Positions 1-7,427 of a DNA stretch of 46,631 bases are shown here, in pieces (the first letter of the stretch is position 1; the number at the start of each line of letters is the position of its first letter). The stretch lies in IMG/VR virus record IMGVR_UViG_3300042924_004553, positions 1 to 46,631 of that record. One strand, 5' to 3'. The notes under the pieces were generated by a model. It made no database searches. It worked only from the letters and a program-made list of their open reading frames with translations, and had not been told where the DNA came from. The stretch is from a virus. A program made the position numbers and the translations under genes.

Positions 1-704
1 TGCCAGATGTTTCTAGCACGATTTTGGTAGTATAACTTGTTGTGCTGCCCAAACTTCACCACAAAATCAAGACTAAAATGCTGCATGGGACGAAAAGCAT
101 CCGGTGAAATGTAGCTGTCATTGTCTTGCCAAAGGCATTCTAAAGTTTTACCAATTTCACAATAGTTAAGCCTTAGGTCTCCCCAGTTTTCTTCTATGGT
201 CATTAGTTTGAAATCATCGTGTGTTAGAGGCAATCTTGTGGGTTTGGTATGCCAGGTTACTACAAATCTAGGATCCTGTCCTAGAGTTTCTATTCGGTGT
301 ATCCAGATGTTGAGCTCGGCCACAGCGGTCTGAGCTATTGCAGGCATTCTAGTGAAAAGTTCGTTGTTTTGTTGTGAATCATAGAGTCCGTGATAGAGCT
401 CAAACACATGATGTAAGCGATTCAAGATGTCTTGATCTGGTTCCGAACAATCCAAATTTTCTAACTCAGATACCCAGGGACGCAGGATGTTTACCAAATT
501 GTTGAGATGTTGCACACAGTATTCTCTTGTGAAGCGAGTGTGTGGAAAGTTGTAGAAGCGTTCTCGATCATCAAATGGAGATCCCAACGCACAAAACATT
601 CGAACTTGATCCAACCATCTTTGTGCTATTGGTATGTCTAGTACGTCAAATACCAGATCCATGCTCTGATTTTCAGTACCAAGTGTGATTATTAATTGAC
701 TCAT
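1..704 (-). CDS. Hypothetical protein, 3' end outside window
   Basis: Reading the minus strand from an ATG at 704 gives an uninterrupted frame of about 234 codons that runs off the left edge, so the C-terminus is missing. It begins MSQLIITLGTENQSMDLVF and is rich in Trp, His and acidic residues, with no membrane segment, signal peptide or catalytic motif that I recognise. Codon use matches neighbouring genes. The start lies 46 bp from the divergent small membrane-protein gene at 751, and no strong Shine-Dalgarno sequence is seen. I cannot assign a function; absence of stops over 700 bases and the natural divergent start make it a real gene. Confidence 0.8.
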   Translation of the reverse strand, partial: MSQLIITLGTENQSMDLVFDVLDIPIAQRWLDQVRMFCALGSPFDDRERFYNFPHTRFTREYCVQHLNNLVNILRPWVSELENLDCSEPDQDILNRLHHVFELYHGLYDSQQNNELFTRMPAIAQTAVAELNIWIHRIETLGQDPRFVVTWHTKPTRLPLTHDDFKLMTIEENWGDLRLNYCEIGKTLECLWQDNDSYISPDAFRPMQHFSLDFVVKFGQHNKLYYQNRARNIW

Positions 705-720
705 AGCTTTTTCCGCGGGT

Positions 721-726
721 TAAATA
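721..726 (+). promoter_or_regulatory. TAAATA motif, putative phage late-type promoter
   Basis: TAAATA (in context GGTTAAATATG) lies 25 bases before the ATG at 751, followed by AAAGGAG as ribosome-binding site. It resembles the T4 late promoter core TATAAATA. The same hexamer recurs at many gene starts in this window, which is the main reason to call it. Confidence 0.45.
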
Positions 727-750
727 TGTATCGTTAAAGGAGAATCAGCT

Positions 751-984
751 ATGGAATTGTTGGTTATAGTATTAGTAGTATTGGGTGGAGTGGCTTGGTG
801 GATTTGGAAAGAGCGCAAATTGGAAGAAAGCGGCCATCCTTTGGAAACCATCACTAAAAAGCTAGATGTTAACCAAGATGGCAAGATTGACGCCAAGGAC
901 GCAGAAGCAGTGGTTGAAGCTGTTAAAACCAAGGCCAAGTCCGCTGGTCGCAAAAAGAAGACAGCCGATCAAGAATCCACTTGA
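751..984 (+). CDS. Small membrane-anchored EF-hand-like protein
   Basis: A 77-residue protein. Residues 3-19 form one hydrophobic segment (VIVLVVLGGVAWWIW), then a cytosolic or periplasmic tail. Residues 39-50 (DVNQDGKIDAKD) match a calcium-binding EF-hand loop: D1, N3, D5, G6, I8, D9, with Asp instead of Glu at position 12, as in many prokaryotic and dockerin-like loops. The C-terminus is Lys-rich (GRKKK). A good ribosome-binding site (AAAGGAG) sits 8 bases before the start. It is one of few plus-strand genes, and its 3' end overlaps the convergent zinc-binding protein by 16 bases. Role unknown; calcium binding is inferred from the motif only. Confidence 0.8.
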   Translation: MELLVIVLVVLGGVAWWIWKERKLEESGHPLETITKKLDVNQDGKIDAKDAEAVVEAVKTKAKSAGRKKKTADQEST

Positions 985-1244
985 TCAATGCCTTCCACAA
1001 AGTCAAACAGCCTTTTATTGGGATTGGGGTAGATGCCGTATCGACTACCCAACTGTCCAGGTTCATTTGAACCTGAACAGTGTTCCCTATGACTAGTGGC
1101 TCTTGGACATCTTTTGTTGCCACATTCAGGACACAAAAAAATCCGATTCATGCCCTCGGTAATAGTCATTTTGTTTTTACCGTGATCAAGCTTGAACACA
1201 ATGTTGTCTTTGCGACATTCCCAGCAGTAACAATCTGATTTCAT
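969..1244 (-). CDS. Small Cys-rich, probable zinc-binding protein
   Basis: A 91-residue protein with clustered cysteines: CYCWEC near residues 5-10, then CPECGNKRCP and a following His/Cys (SHREHC) around residues 38-56. This spacing suggests one or two zinc ribbons. The downstream SNEPGQLGS stretch is the kind of conserved signature seen in small proteins of T4-like phages, but I cannot name the family. It overlaps the membrane protein upstream by 4 bases (ATGA), so the two are translationally coupled in a small minus-strand operon. DNA or RNA binding is possible but not shown. Confidence 0.75.
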   Translation of the reverse strand: MKSDCYCWECRKDNIVFKLDHGKNKMTITEGMNRIFLCPECGNKRCPRATSHREHCSGSNEPGQLGSRYGIYPNPNKRLFDFVEGIDQVDS

Positions 1245-1531
1245 ACTGTTAGTAGTCTTACCAACCCAACCGTATCAATGGTGGTGAGCAGAATGTAGTT
1301 AGCCAACATGCCAAAAGATTTACGGCTCCAAGCAGCCCAAGAATAGATAGCACAACAAGTGATCCACAAAGGATATAAAGCCAAGAGCGGAGGATTGGGT
1401 ACCGTGATAGCCATGGTCAGTGAACATGCAATAGATCCAATCCAAGCCAGCAACTCAAGTACAAAACGCACAGGGTATGACTGCCAATCATCGCGAATCC
1501 AATCAAATGTTGGTTTTAAGAGATCAATCAT
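1241..1531 (-). CDS. Small multi-pass membrane protein
   Basis: A 96-residue protein with about three hydrophobic segments: residues 23-43 (VRFVLELLAWIGSIACSLTMA), 47-68 and 74-93. It has no recognisable motif. It sits between two tiny genes with 4-base ATGA overlaps at both ends, which supports translation in one operon. A role at the host inner membrane (lysis timing, exclusion) is conceivable, but nothing in the sequence shows it. Confidence 0.7.
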   Translation of the reverse strand: MIDLLKPTFDWIRDDWQSYPVRFVLELLAWIGSIACSLTMAITVPNPPLLALYPLWITCCAIYSWAAWSRKSFGMLANYILLTTIDTVGLVRLLTV

Positions 1532-1704
1532 TTCTTCTCAACAACTTTTGTAAGACATAGGCTTACAAATTTTTTGTCCCATTTTTCTTTTTCAATCATA
1601 CATTCTTCTCTAGTATCAAACTGCTTGGTATAAACTATCTTGATAGCAGGCGGAGGGTCTGACCATATTTGAATACTCAACACCCAGACTATAATAGTTT
1701 CCAT
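1528..1704 (-). CDS. 58-residue hypothetical protein
   Basis: A short frame begins at ATG 1704 with a strong ribosome-binding site (ATAGGAGAC, 7 bases before the start) and ends in TGA at 1528-1530, overlapping the next gene's ATG by 4 bases. The product starts METIIVWVLSIQIW and has a charged, Lys/Glu-rich second half with two cysteines. The N-terminus is hydrophobic and could be a short membrane segment or signal-like sequence. Function unknown; the Shine-Dalgarno match and overlap pattern are the evidence that it is real. Confidence 0.65.
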   Translation of the reverse strand: METIIVWVLSIQIWSDPPPAIKIVYTKQFDTREECMIEKEKWDKKFVSLCLTKVVEKK

Positions 1705-1730
1705 ATTAATGTCTCCTATAGTTTACTTGT

Positions 1731-2015
1731 TCACAGCGTGCCTTGTTTCACGATTTCGCGTTGTACACTGCGCCTTGCAATGAAGTCATTGGCTAATTGT
1801 TCGGTATCAAATCTTTCTTCCATGCGCCATGTATCTGGATTTCCTGGCATGGCTGCGTACTCAAACCAAACCTCCCAGTGTGTTTCGCTTAGTGAATTTG
1901 TTTCTTTTACAATTTTGTAACGTCTAGGTCTACTGCCTCTCATGGTAAATGCTGCCATGACCAACAATAGCCCAGGCAGCACCAAAAAGTAAAATAGGTC
2001 TTGTAGCCAGTCCAT
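1731..2015 (-). CDS. Single-pass membrane protein, hypothetical
   Basis: A 94-residue protein. Residues 6-25 (DLFYFLVLPGLLLVMAAFTM) form a transmembrane helix followed by basic residues (RGSRPRRYK), which predicts the C-terminal domain in the cytoplasm. The soluble part holds a THWEVWFEYAAMPGN stretch and ends in a helical, charged region. Its ATG overlaps the UvsE stop by one base (TAATG), so it is co-translated with the repair gene. No known family is recognised. Confidence 0.7.
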   Translation of the reverse strand: MDWLQDLFYFLVLPGLLLVMAAFTMRGSRPRRYKIVKETNSLSETHWEVWFEYAAMPGNPDTWRMEERFDTEQLANDFIARRSVQREIVKQGTL

Positions 2016-3040
2016 TATATCAAAGCTAAAAGTTGATCACGAGCTAGATTTTTACCCTTGGCTTCGCACTGTATGTCAAAGTTTTCAGCAAAACTCAAAG
2101 CCCATTCGTTACATGCGTGATTCCAGTAGAAATCGCTGTGAGCCCTGAGCTTTTGTTTGTTAAAACCTCGATTAATAAGCGAATCAAGATCGGGTCGTAC
2201 TCTGCTATCATGATCCAGCAAAAGATCTTCGCGGCTAACACTGTAGTGAAGAGCAGGGCGCACACCACGCCAAGACTCAATAACCCGCATGACATCAGCG
2301 TCTTGCGGATCGATGTATTCACCGGTCTTAATCCAGTTATGGTGAATGTCCAAAACAACAGCGCAATGCTCAGCCAAGTTAAGAACACTATCGAGGCCAT
2401 TTCCAATTTCATCATTCTCTATGGTTATGAGGTTGCGAGCCTCGGTTGACAAGCGACCTAGTGTTCTAACAAACTTTTCAGCGCCGCCGCGCCCACTAAG
2501 ATGTATGTTGATTTTAAATCCATGATCATGCCATGCTGCACCATAGCCCATCCAACGGGCCATGTCTACGTGATATTCAAACTCATCAATGCTACGCTCA
2601 ACGATGTTATCATTGTCACTTGCAAGAACGCAATACTGGCCAGGATGAAAAGACAACCGTACGTCAAGGGCACGAGCCAACCGTCCCACTTCTGCAAAAT
2701 GTGTTTCGGCGTAAGCTCTAACATCCGGTTCACGATAAAACCAGCTCCAATCAGGCTGAGTATACATGGGAAGAATATCACTCCCAATACGTACCATATG
2801 ACATCGTTCATCTAGTGCTCCAACTCTTTCAACTAAAAGTCTTGTGGATTCAATATTGAATTTTACCAAACTCCACAGTTTTTCCACAGCTACATCGCGA
2901 GGCTGACGATTAAGCCAGGCCACAGTGGTTGTACGAGTGTTATGGTCAGTGGCTGCAACCCGCTTGCCTGCGACCTCTGCGGGATCGGTTAGCCATTTGC
3001 AACAAAAACCGGTACGCCGAAGAGTTTTAGATGTAGTCAT
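2015..3040 (-). CDS. uvsE: UV damage endonuclease UvsE/UvdE
   Basis: A TIM-barrel endonuclease that nicks DNA 5' to UV photoproducts and starts an alternative excision repair; phage homologues occur in several T4-like viruses. Family signatures visible: RTGFCCKW near the N-terminus, VRIGSDILPM, RLSFHPGQYCVLASDN (metal-binding His), HLSGRGGAEKF, ITIENDE and VLDIHHNW, all in the expected order, and HSDFYWNH near the C-terminus. Length 341 residues is typical. I chose the ATG at 3040 (MTTSKTLRR); a GTG at 3055 would add five residues. The start overlaps the upstream gene by 14 bases. A TACAAT box ends 6 bases before the ATG, but no clear -35 is seen. Confidence 0.92.
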   Translation of the reverse strand: MTTSKTLRRTGFCCKWLTDPAEVAGKRVAATDHNTRTTTVAWLNRQPRDVAVEKLWSLVKFNIESTRLLVERVGALDERCHMVRIGSDILPMYTQPDWSWFYREPDVRAYAETHFAEVGRLARALDVRLSFHPGQYCVLASDNDNIVERSIDEFEYHVDMARWMGYGAAWHDHGFKINIHLSGRGGAEKFVRTLGRLSTEARNLITIENDEIGNGLDSVLNLAEHCAVVLDIHHNWIKTGEYIDPQDADVMRVIESWRGVRPALHYSVSREDLLLDHDSRVRPDLDSLINRGFNKQKLRAHSDFYWNHACNEWALSFAENFDIQCEAKGKNLARDQLLALI

Positions 3041-3452
3041 AACGTGATTGTACACTAGTTATCAAATATTGTGTTAAACTTTGGTTCCATTGATCTTCGG
3101 TTATGCCACAGTGCTCATATCCTTGTTGAATACCCTGTATGTAACCAGAGCTAGGATAACCAGTTACTGGTCCTGCGATTTCGTAGAAAAAGAAATGTTC
3201 ATTGTCTTGACGCCAGCGACGTCGTGTATAGTATGTGGGATAGCCTTCATAGCGATCAAGTGCGTCAAAGTCTTTGGGTGTGACCAACCAAAGAGCACCT
3301 GGTACCACTGCGCCGCGACGTGGTAAGATTGTGGCGTGATTTCCAAAGGCCAGTTCCCAACCACGCAGATCAAGTCTTTTTACAAATCTAGCAGTTGGGC
3401 ATCGCCAACTCATTTGTTCATGATTTAGATTGCTGCCATAGGCAAAATACAA
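3027..3452 (-). CDS. Gamma-glutamylcyclotransferase-like protein
   Basis: The frame contains the GGCT-fold signature YFAYGSNL at its start, then GWELAFGN, GALWLVTPKDFDALDRYEGYP (with the expected catalytic Glu) and a C-terminal barrel segment. Such enzymes split gamma-glutamyl compounds to 5-oxoproline or act as gamma-glutamylamine cyclotransferases. The open frame extends upstream to 3647, but that part is antisense-like, low in structure and overlaps the amidinotransferase in another frame; the TTG at 3452, 12 bases after the upstream stop, is the most sensible start and gives 141 residues, typical for the family. It has no clear Shine-Dalgarno sequence and may depend on translational coupling. 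Placed between UvsE and the amidinotransferase. Confidence 0.75.
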   Translation of the reverse strand: MYFAYGSNLNHEQMSWRCPTARFVKRLDLRGWELAFGNHATILPRRGAVVPGALWLVTPKDFDALDRYEGYPTYYTRRRWRQDNEHFFFYEIAGPVTGYPSSGYIQGIQQGYEHCGITEDQWNQSLTQYLITSVQSRYDYI

Positions 3453-3463
3453 CGAGGGATATT

Positions 3464-4381
3464 CTAGTGTTCGCGCCAGATGTCCAGAGTGGTGCAATGA
3501 AAGCCCCCGCCCAGAGTTCGGCTGTGAGTCAGTGGCAGTGCGATGACCTCTATACCGCGATTTTCCAATACCGCGATCAGAGTCTTTTGAATCTCGTCCA
3601 CTATTACCAAACCTGGACGCACTACCAAAATGTTCATTCCTATCCATTTGCTTGCATAAGGGTACTGGTAAAAGTCCCGCTCCACTATTTCGTTTATATA
3701 GATTCTATCCCAACGTTTGAGACAGTTCGGCAAATTATCTTCATTGACTCTACTGGCATTGAGCAACACCAGACCTTCTTGTAAGGGTGCTATTGTTGAA
3801 TCAATATGCACACCTGCGTAAAAGTTACAAAGTTCGATATTCTTGTTAGGAAACTGAGCACACAGCCAATCATATGCAGCACGATTACCACTTTGGCTTT
3901 CAAGATACAACCAGTCATCTCCCAAACGACACACATTGGCAGCATCCAATATCATGTCTTGATCTCTGGGCATGCGCAACACTCGAGCAGCAGACTTGAC
4001 TATGAAATCCATTTGCTCGATTTCCATGTCTCTGCACGGATACAACATAGCTGGATCAACCACGGTGTCATCACCAATCAACAGTCGATCACGGGGACAA
4101 TAATTGTACATGCCGCCGCGAGCCACAAAATCAATTGGTTCTGGTCTCCAAACTTCAACTCCTAAATTGTACAATACTTCACTTAATTTGTCAAGTTCTA
4201 AATTGGCTTGATCAATCACATGCTGCGGAACAGGACCTGATGGCACAGGAGTTTGGGTCCATTTGGTTCGAGTGTGCTCCAGTGCAAAAACCGGATCTTG
4301 GCTAGGCCAATTGGCGTTAGTAGCGGATCCAACCAATATTCTGCGTAGCGGATCCCATTCATTTCGGCTGTAGACTTCCAT
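3464..4381 (-). CDS. Amidinotransferase (glycine amidinotransferase-like)
   Basis: A 305-residue member of the pentein/guanidino-group-modifying fold. The triad of arginine:glycine amidinotransferases is visible: Asp146 (ILDAANVCRLG), His192 (YAGVHIDST) and Cys296 (GGGFHCTTLDIWR), the last in the GG-x-HC-x-T context of true amidinotransferases rather than arginine deiminases. Such enzymes transfer an amidino group from arginine to an amine acceptor through a Cys-amidino intermediate. It is shorter than animal or streptomycete enzymes (about 350-420). It overlaps the upstream oxygenase stop by one base and belongs to a minus-strand operon. The acceptor cannot be predicted. Confidence 0.88.
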   Translation of the reverse strand: MEVYSRNEWDPLRRILVGSATNANWPSQDPVFALEHTRTKWTQTPVPSGPVPQHVIDQANLELDKLSEVLYNLGVEVWRPEPIDFVARGGMYNYCPRDRLLIGDDTVVDPAMLYPCRDMEIEQMDFIVKSAARVLRMPRDQDMILDAANVCRLGDDWLYLESQSGNRAAYDWLCAQFPNKNIELCNFYAGVHIDSTIAPLQEGLVLLNASRVNEDNLPNCLKRWDRIYINEIVERDFYQYPYASKWIGMNILVVRPGLVIVDEIQKTLIAVLENRGIEVIALPLTHSRTLGGGFHCTTLDIWREH

Positions 4382-4899
4382 TAGTTACCTGTGAGTTGTA
4401 GTGTATAACGATTGGTTTGGCCAACATTGGCTGCGAGATGCGGGAACTGATTACTCCAACATACCCAGTCTCCCTGTCGCCAATTCACCACTGGTCTTTT
4501 GTTCATTTCCAAATAATGACCACTTTGCCAGTCTTCCAAAAAAACAATGATTCGCACAATTGTATCTGTGTCTTTTAATCGGTTATGTCTACGGAAAAAA
4601 GCATAGGTATCACTGTGTTCTGGTAGTGTGCAACCTGGGGTCATGCGATACACACTCCAGCTAAAGTTTTCCAAAGGAAAAAAGTGTTTGAATCTATCTA
4701 TCCAGCTGGGCGCAGGTCTACGCATATCATACATGTCACCTGTGAATTTGGTCTGTGTGTATCCCAGACGTCGCCATTCTGCCACTGCTGGTGCATCATT
4801 AAAAGGTTCGTTGGTGTAATCAAGATCTCGATGTTGTAATCCCCACCAGGGATCTGAAATAGACCCCTGGGCCCACATATTAGTGTCTGGTATTACCAT
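4381..4899 (-). CDS. 2OG-Fe(II) oxygenase-like / aspartyl hydroxylase-like protein
   Basis: A 172-residue double-stranded beta-helix protein. The facial triad candidates are His95 and Asp97 (LPEHSDTY) and His154 (FPHLAANVG), with Arg164 (TNRYTLQLTG) placed to bind 2-oxoglutarate. The layout resembles the aspartyl/asparaginyl beta-hydroxylase group. Its start overlaps the dehydrogenase gene by 20 bases and its stop touches the amidinotransferase start, so the three enzymes are made from one transcript. Substrate unknown; given its neighbours it could hydroxylate a small guanidino or sugar compound, but this is inference. Confidence 0.75.
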   Translation of the reverse strand: MVIPDTNMWAQGSISDPWWGLQHRDLDYTNEPFNDAPAVAEWRRLGYTQTKFTGDMYDMRRPAPSWIDRFKHFFPLENFSWSVYRMTPGCTLPEHSDTYAFFRRHNRLKDTDTIVRIIVFLEDWQSGHYLEMNKRPVVNWRQGDWVCWSNQFPHLAANVGQTNRYTLQLTGN

Positions 4900-6136
4900 A
4901 ATGAATCACGGTGTGCTTTTCTGAAAGTTTGAGTTTGCGCCACGGATCTACAATAATTGAACCTTGAGGTATTTCGCAGTAAGGTTGAGTGTCCTGTTGA
5001 TCACCGGTGTATTCATATGTGATCTTGCGATTGTGTGCCCACAACACCACATGTGGCACGCTGCCTAGGTCAGCAACAACATCTGTGGGATCATCAGCTA
5101 TTGGATCAACGTACTTGACCTTATAGCCCATTTGCTTGACATAATGTCCAACCAAGGTTGAATAGCTGCCAATGCAATACTCAACGTCAGGTTTGTAGGC
5201 CTTGCCATGAATAGCAATAGGCATGTCTTTGCCGTCTGGGCCACCAGCATAGGCTTGCTTTACCAAGAATTCAGCAAGATTACGTGCTTGTATTTCACGA
5301 GCATGCATGATAGTATCAAATAAGTCATACCCAATGTCATATTCTTGAGCCAGCCAACGCAGTGCAATGTTGTCACGTGGATGACACGCACCTGCATCTC
5401 CCATGCCTGCAGTCATGTACTTAGGTCCCATGATGCGCATGTTGCTGCGAGCCAGCGCATTTGTAACAACATCAACATTAATGTTGCCGATCTTGAGAGC
5501 AAAGTCTTGAATCATGTTGGCCAGACCAACCTTGGCGGAAATAAATGTGTTATAGAAGATCTTAATGGCTTCACATTCATCCCAGGTGCCAACTTCGTAT
5601 CTTGGATCGTTTTTCATGATGCCACGATAGAGCTCGATTAGTTCGCCCGCAACACCTGTGACGCTGCCATCTTCGGTGCCAATGATTACCATTTCTGGAT
5701 TGGCCATGTCCCATTTCACTGATCCCATGGCAATCAAATATGGGTTGTACAAAAACGAATGCATGGGGTCAAGCAAACTGATAAATTTGCGTCGTGTGGT
5801 ACCAGGCAACACAGTGCTGATCAACACAACTTTTTTTGGTGACTTGGCATACTTGTTGATGTTGTTTATAGCATCAATCACAGCTTCGTGACCAAAGTCT
5901 TTGGGCTCCATGTGACTTGAAGGCACTGAGCCATCATAGCCTTCTGCGTGTGGGGTTGGCACAGCAATAAAGATCCAATCGCTGTTGTTGATCATTTCCC
6001 CCACGTCTGCGTACACAGTTACCAGATCACTAGATCTTGGATAAATATCATACCCAGAGGTTGGGTATTTTTCAGCAAAAACTTCAGCACAATCAAGGCC
6101 TAGCTTTCCTAGCCCTATAAAACCAATTTTGTTCAT
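4880..6136 (-). CDS. UDP-glucose/GDP-mannose 6-dehydrogenase-type enzyme
   Basis: A 418-residue NAD-dependent nucleotide-sugar dehydrogenase. Start chosen at ATG 6136 behind GGAG; the product then begins MNKIGFIGLGKLG, the Rossmann motif. Next come SDWIFIAVPTPH, a Thr/Gly NAD-binding loop (STVLPGTTRR), KIFYNTFISAKVGLANMI of the central helix, and GAGDAGACHPRDNIAL-type catalytic Cys in the sequence DAGACHPRDN. The UDP-binding C-terminal domain is present (IAIHGKAYKPDV). The family oxidises the C6 hydroxyl of a nucleotide sugar to an acid, although HPRD replaces the more usual FPKD, so substrate or outcome may differ. Leads the minus-strand cluster with the oxygenase and amidinotransferase. Confidence 0.85.
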   Translation of the reverse strand: MNKIGFIGLGKLGLDCAEVFAEKYPTSGYDIYPRSSDLVTVYADVGEMINNSDWIFIAVPTPHAEGYDGSVPSSHMEPKDFGHEAVIDAINNINKYAKSPKKVVLISTVLPGTTRRKFISLLDPMHSFLYNPYLIAMGSVKWDMANPEMVIIGTEDGSVTGVAGELIELYRGIMKNDPRYEVGTWDECEAIKIFYNTFISAKVGLANMIQDFALKIGNINVDVVTNALARSNMRIMGPKYMTAGMGDAGACHPRDNIALRWLAQEYDIGYDLFDTIMHAREIQARNLAEFLVKQAYAGGPDGKDMPIAIHGKAYKPDVEYCIGSYSTLVGHYVKQMGYKVKYVDPIADDPTDVVADLGSVPHVVLWAHNRKITYEYTGDQQDTQPYCEIPQGSIIVDPWRKLKLSEKHTVIHYGNTRH

Positions 6137-6175
6137 AAATTCTCCAAGCACAAAGGTTAGCAATAATTATTTCAT

Positions 6176-6664
6176 ATGAGCCACCAACACAAAAAAACCT
6201 ACGCTGTAAATGTGCATATTGATGCCCAGCTTGCCACAGTTGACACAGTTGATATCAAGGTGTTTACCAGGTTCAACAGCAACACCCCCACACAGCATAT
6301 CAAATCAGGTTACCAAGTTATTGAACAAGCTTTGCCTCTAGGACGGTTTGACAAGCTCATGATTCAAATTGGTGATCTTGGTAACCAGAGCTCGATGTCA
6401 AATCATCTGCGTATAGAAGGTATTGTGATAGACGGCATTGATTTGAATCCACACAATGTGCATCTTGGGCGTCAATTCCCTGATCATACCCGCACCACAC
6501 ACCGACATCCAGTAGAATACTATGAGCCTGGCACGCACTTTGATTTCGCTGGAGTCTATGAACTAGACATAGAAACTCCAATTTGGCGATATGCTTTGTA
6601 TGCTTTTAAACGGCTGTCACCATACCGAGAACAACTTTACACTTCAAACAATGATGTATCATAA
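6176..6664 (+). CDS. Hypothetical protein
   Basis: A 162-residue soluble protein beginning MSHQHKKTYAVNVHIDAQLA. It is rich in His, Thr and beta-prone stretches (LMIQIGDLG, LRIEGIVIDGIDLNPHNVHL) and looks like a small beta-sandwich or jelly-roll. No catalytic motif is recognised. It starts 39 bases from the divergent dehydrogenase gene, with no clear Shine-Dalgarno sequence, and its 3' end overlaps the following oxygenase by 14 bases. Its position between two oxygenase/amidinotransferase groups suggests it belongs to the same accessory cluster. Confidence 0.7.
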   Translation: MSHQHKKTYAVNVHIDAQLATVDTVDIKVFTRFNSNTPTQHIKSGYQVIEQALPLGRFDKLMIQIGDLGNQSSMSNHLRIEGIVIDGIDLNPHNVHLGRQFPDHTRTTHRHPVEYYEPGTHFDFAGVYELDIETPIWRYALYAFKRLSPYREQLYTSNNDVS

Positions 6665-7427
6665 TCAAAGACCCCTAGTTGATGCCCTGCATCAAGCACA
6701 TCTTGATCAACAAGATGTTGATTGGCAAAAAATTATCTATTCAGGCATACCCTGGTTACCTTTGGATCTTGATCCTCCTAAACTGGACCAACAAGACTTG
6801 GCCAAGGACGTAGAACGTTGGTTCTATAACAGCACGGTCAACAAAGAATCTCTCAAGACTGCAAGCTTTACCGAAAGCAACATTGTGGGCGACAGCATGG
6901 TACAACGACTAGACAACGAACCAGGCCAGCGTCTGTGGCAAGGTAAAATGCTGTTTGGTCCCAAGGACTGGATCAAAGAAACCTATACCGGTACCATCTA
7001 TGTTGAATACACCATGGCTCGACGCTTTAGGGATCGCATGGAGTGTGCATGGGATATTGATGCTGAACATCCTATAAGAAAGTTTGTGAGTTCATTGGTA
7101 TCTGAAAAAGATCTATATTCAGTCAGTGTGTTTTTGCTACCGCCCACGGAATATCTTGATCCACATCTAGACTACAACCAAGGATTGAAAATTGGTTTGG
7201 CTAGTATATTCTGGGGCGCACAGTGGGATCCAGGCAATGACTTTGGAATCGCAGGCTTTGGACTGGCTCCTATCAAACAGGATTGGATTGGCTTGATTGA
7301 CACCTTCAATCATCCGCACTGGGTTATTAACCGTAGTCAACGCGATAGAATAAACATTGTGATCAATCTTGAACACAGTGCTATTAGTCATGTGATTGAA
7401 AACAGCTGGCGTAAAATCTGGCGTTGA
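6651..7427 (+). CDS. Putative 2OG-Fe(II) oxygenase-like protein
   Basis: A 258-residue protein. The C-terminal half has features of a double-stranded beta-helix oxygenase: His172-x-Asp174 (YLDPHLDYNQG), then a GxFGLAPIKQDW turn and a distal His near 221-223 followed by Arg231/233 (HPHWVINRSQRDRINIVI). The N-terminal half has no known match. I place the start at 6651 rather than 6591, because the earlier part lies in the preceding gene and MMYHNQRPLV follows directly on a small overlap. It ends exactly beside the convergent second amidinotransferase. Function inferred from the HxD...H pattern only. Confidence 0.65.
   Translation: MMYHNQRPLVDALHQAHLDQQDVDWQKIIYSGIPWLPLDLDPPKLDQQDLAKDVERWFYNSTVNKESLKTASFTESNIVGDSMVQRLDNEPGQRLWQGKMLFGPKDWIKETYTGTIYVEYTMARRFRDRMECAWDIDAEHPIRKFVSSLVSEKDLYSVSVFLLPPTEYLDPHLDYNQGLKIGLASIFWGAQWDPGNDFGIAGFGLAPIKQDWIGLIDTFNHPHWVINRSQRDRINIVINLEHSAISHVIENSWRKIWR

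Noticed and set aside
2095-2415. Antisense hydrophobic open frame inside uvsE
   Set aside because: It is a same-strand shifted frame of a well-supported enzyme with no own ribosome-binding site.
3453-3647. N-terminal extension of the gamma-glutamylcyclotransferase-like protein
   Set aside because: It would overlap the amidinotransferase by some 180 bases, is rich in Arg/Ser/Gly without structure, and lies ahead of the fold's normal N-terminal YGSN strand.
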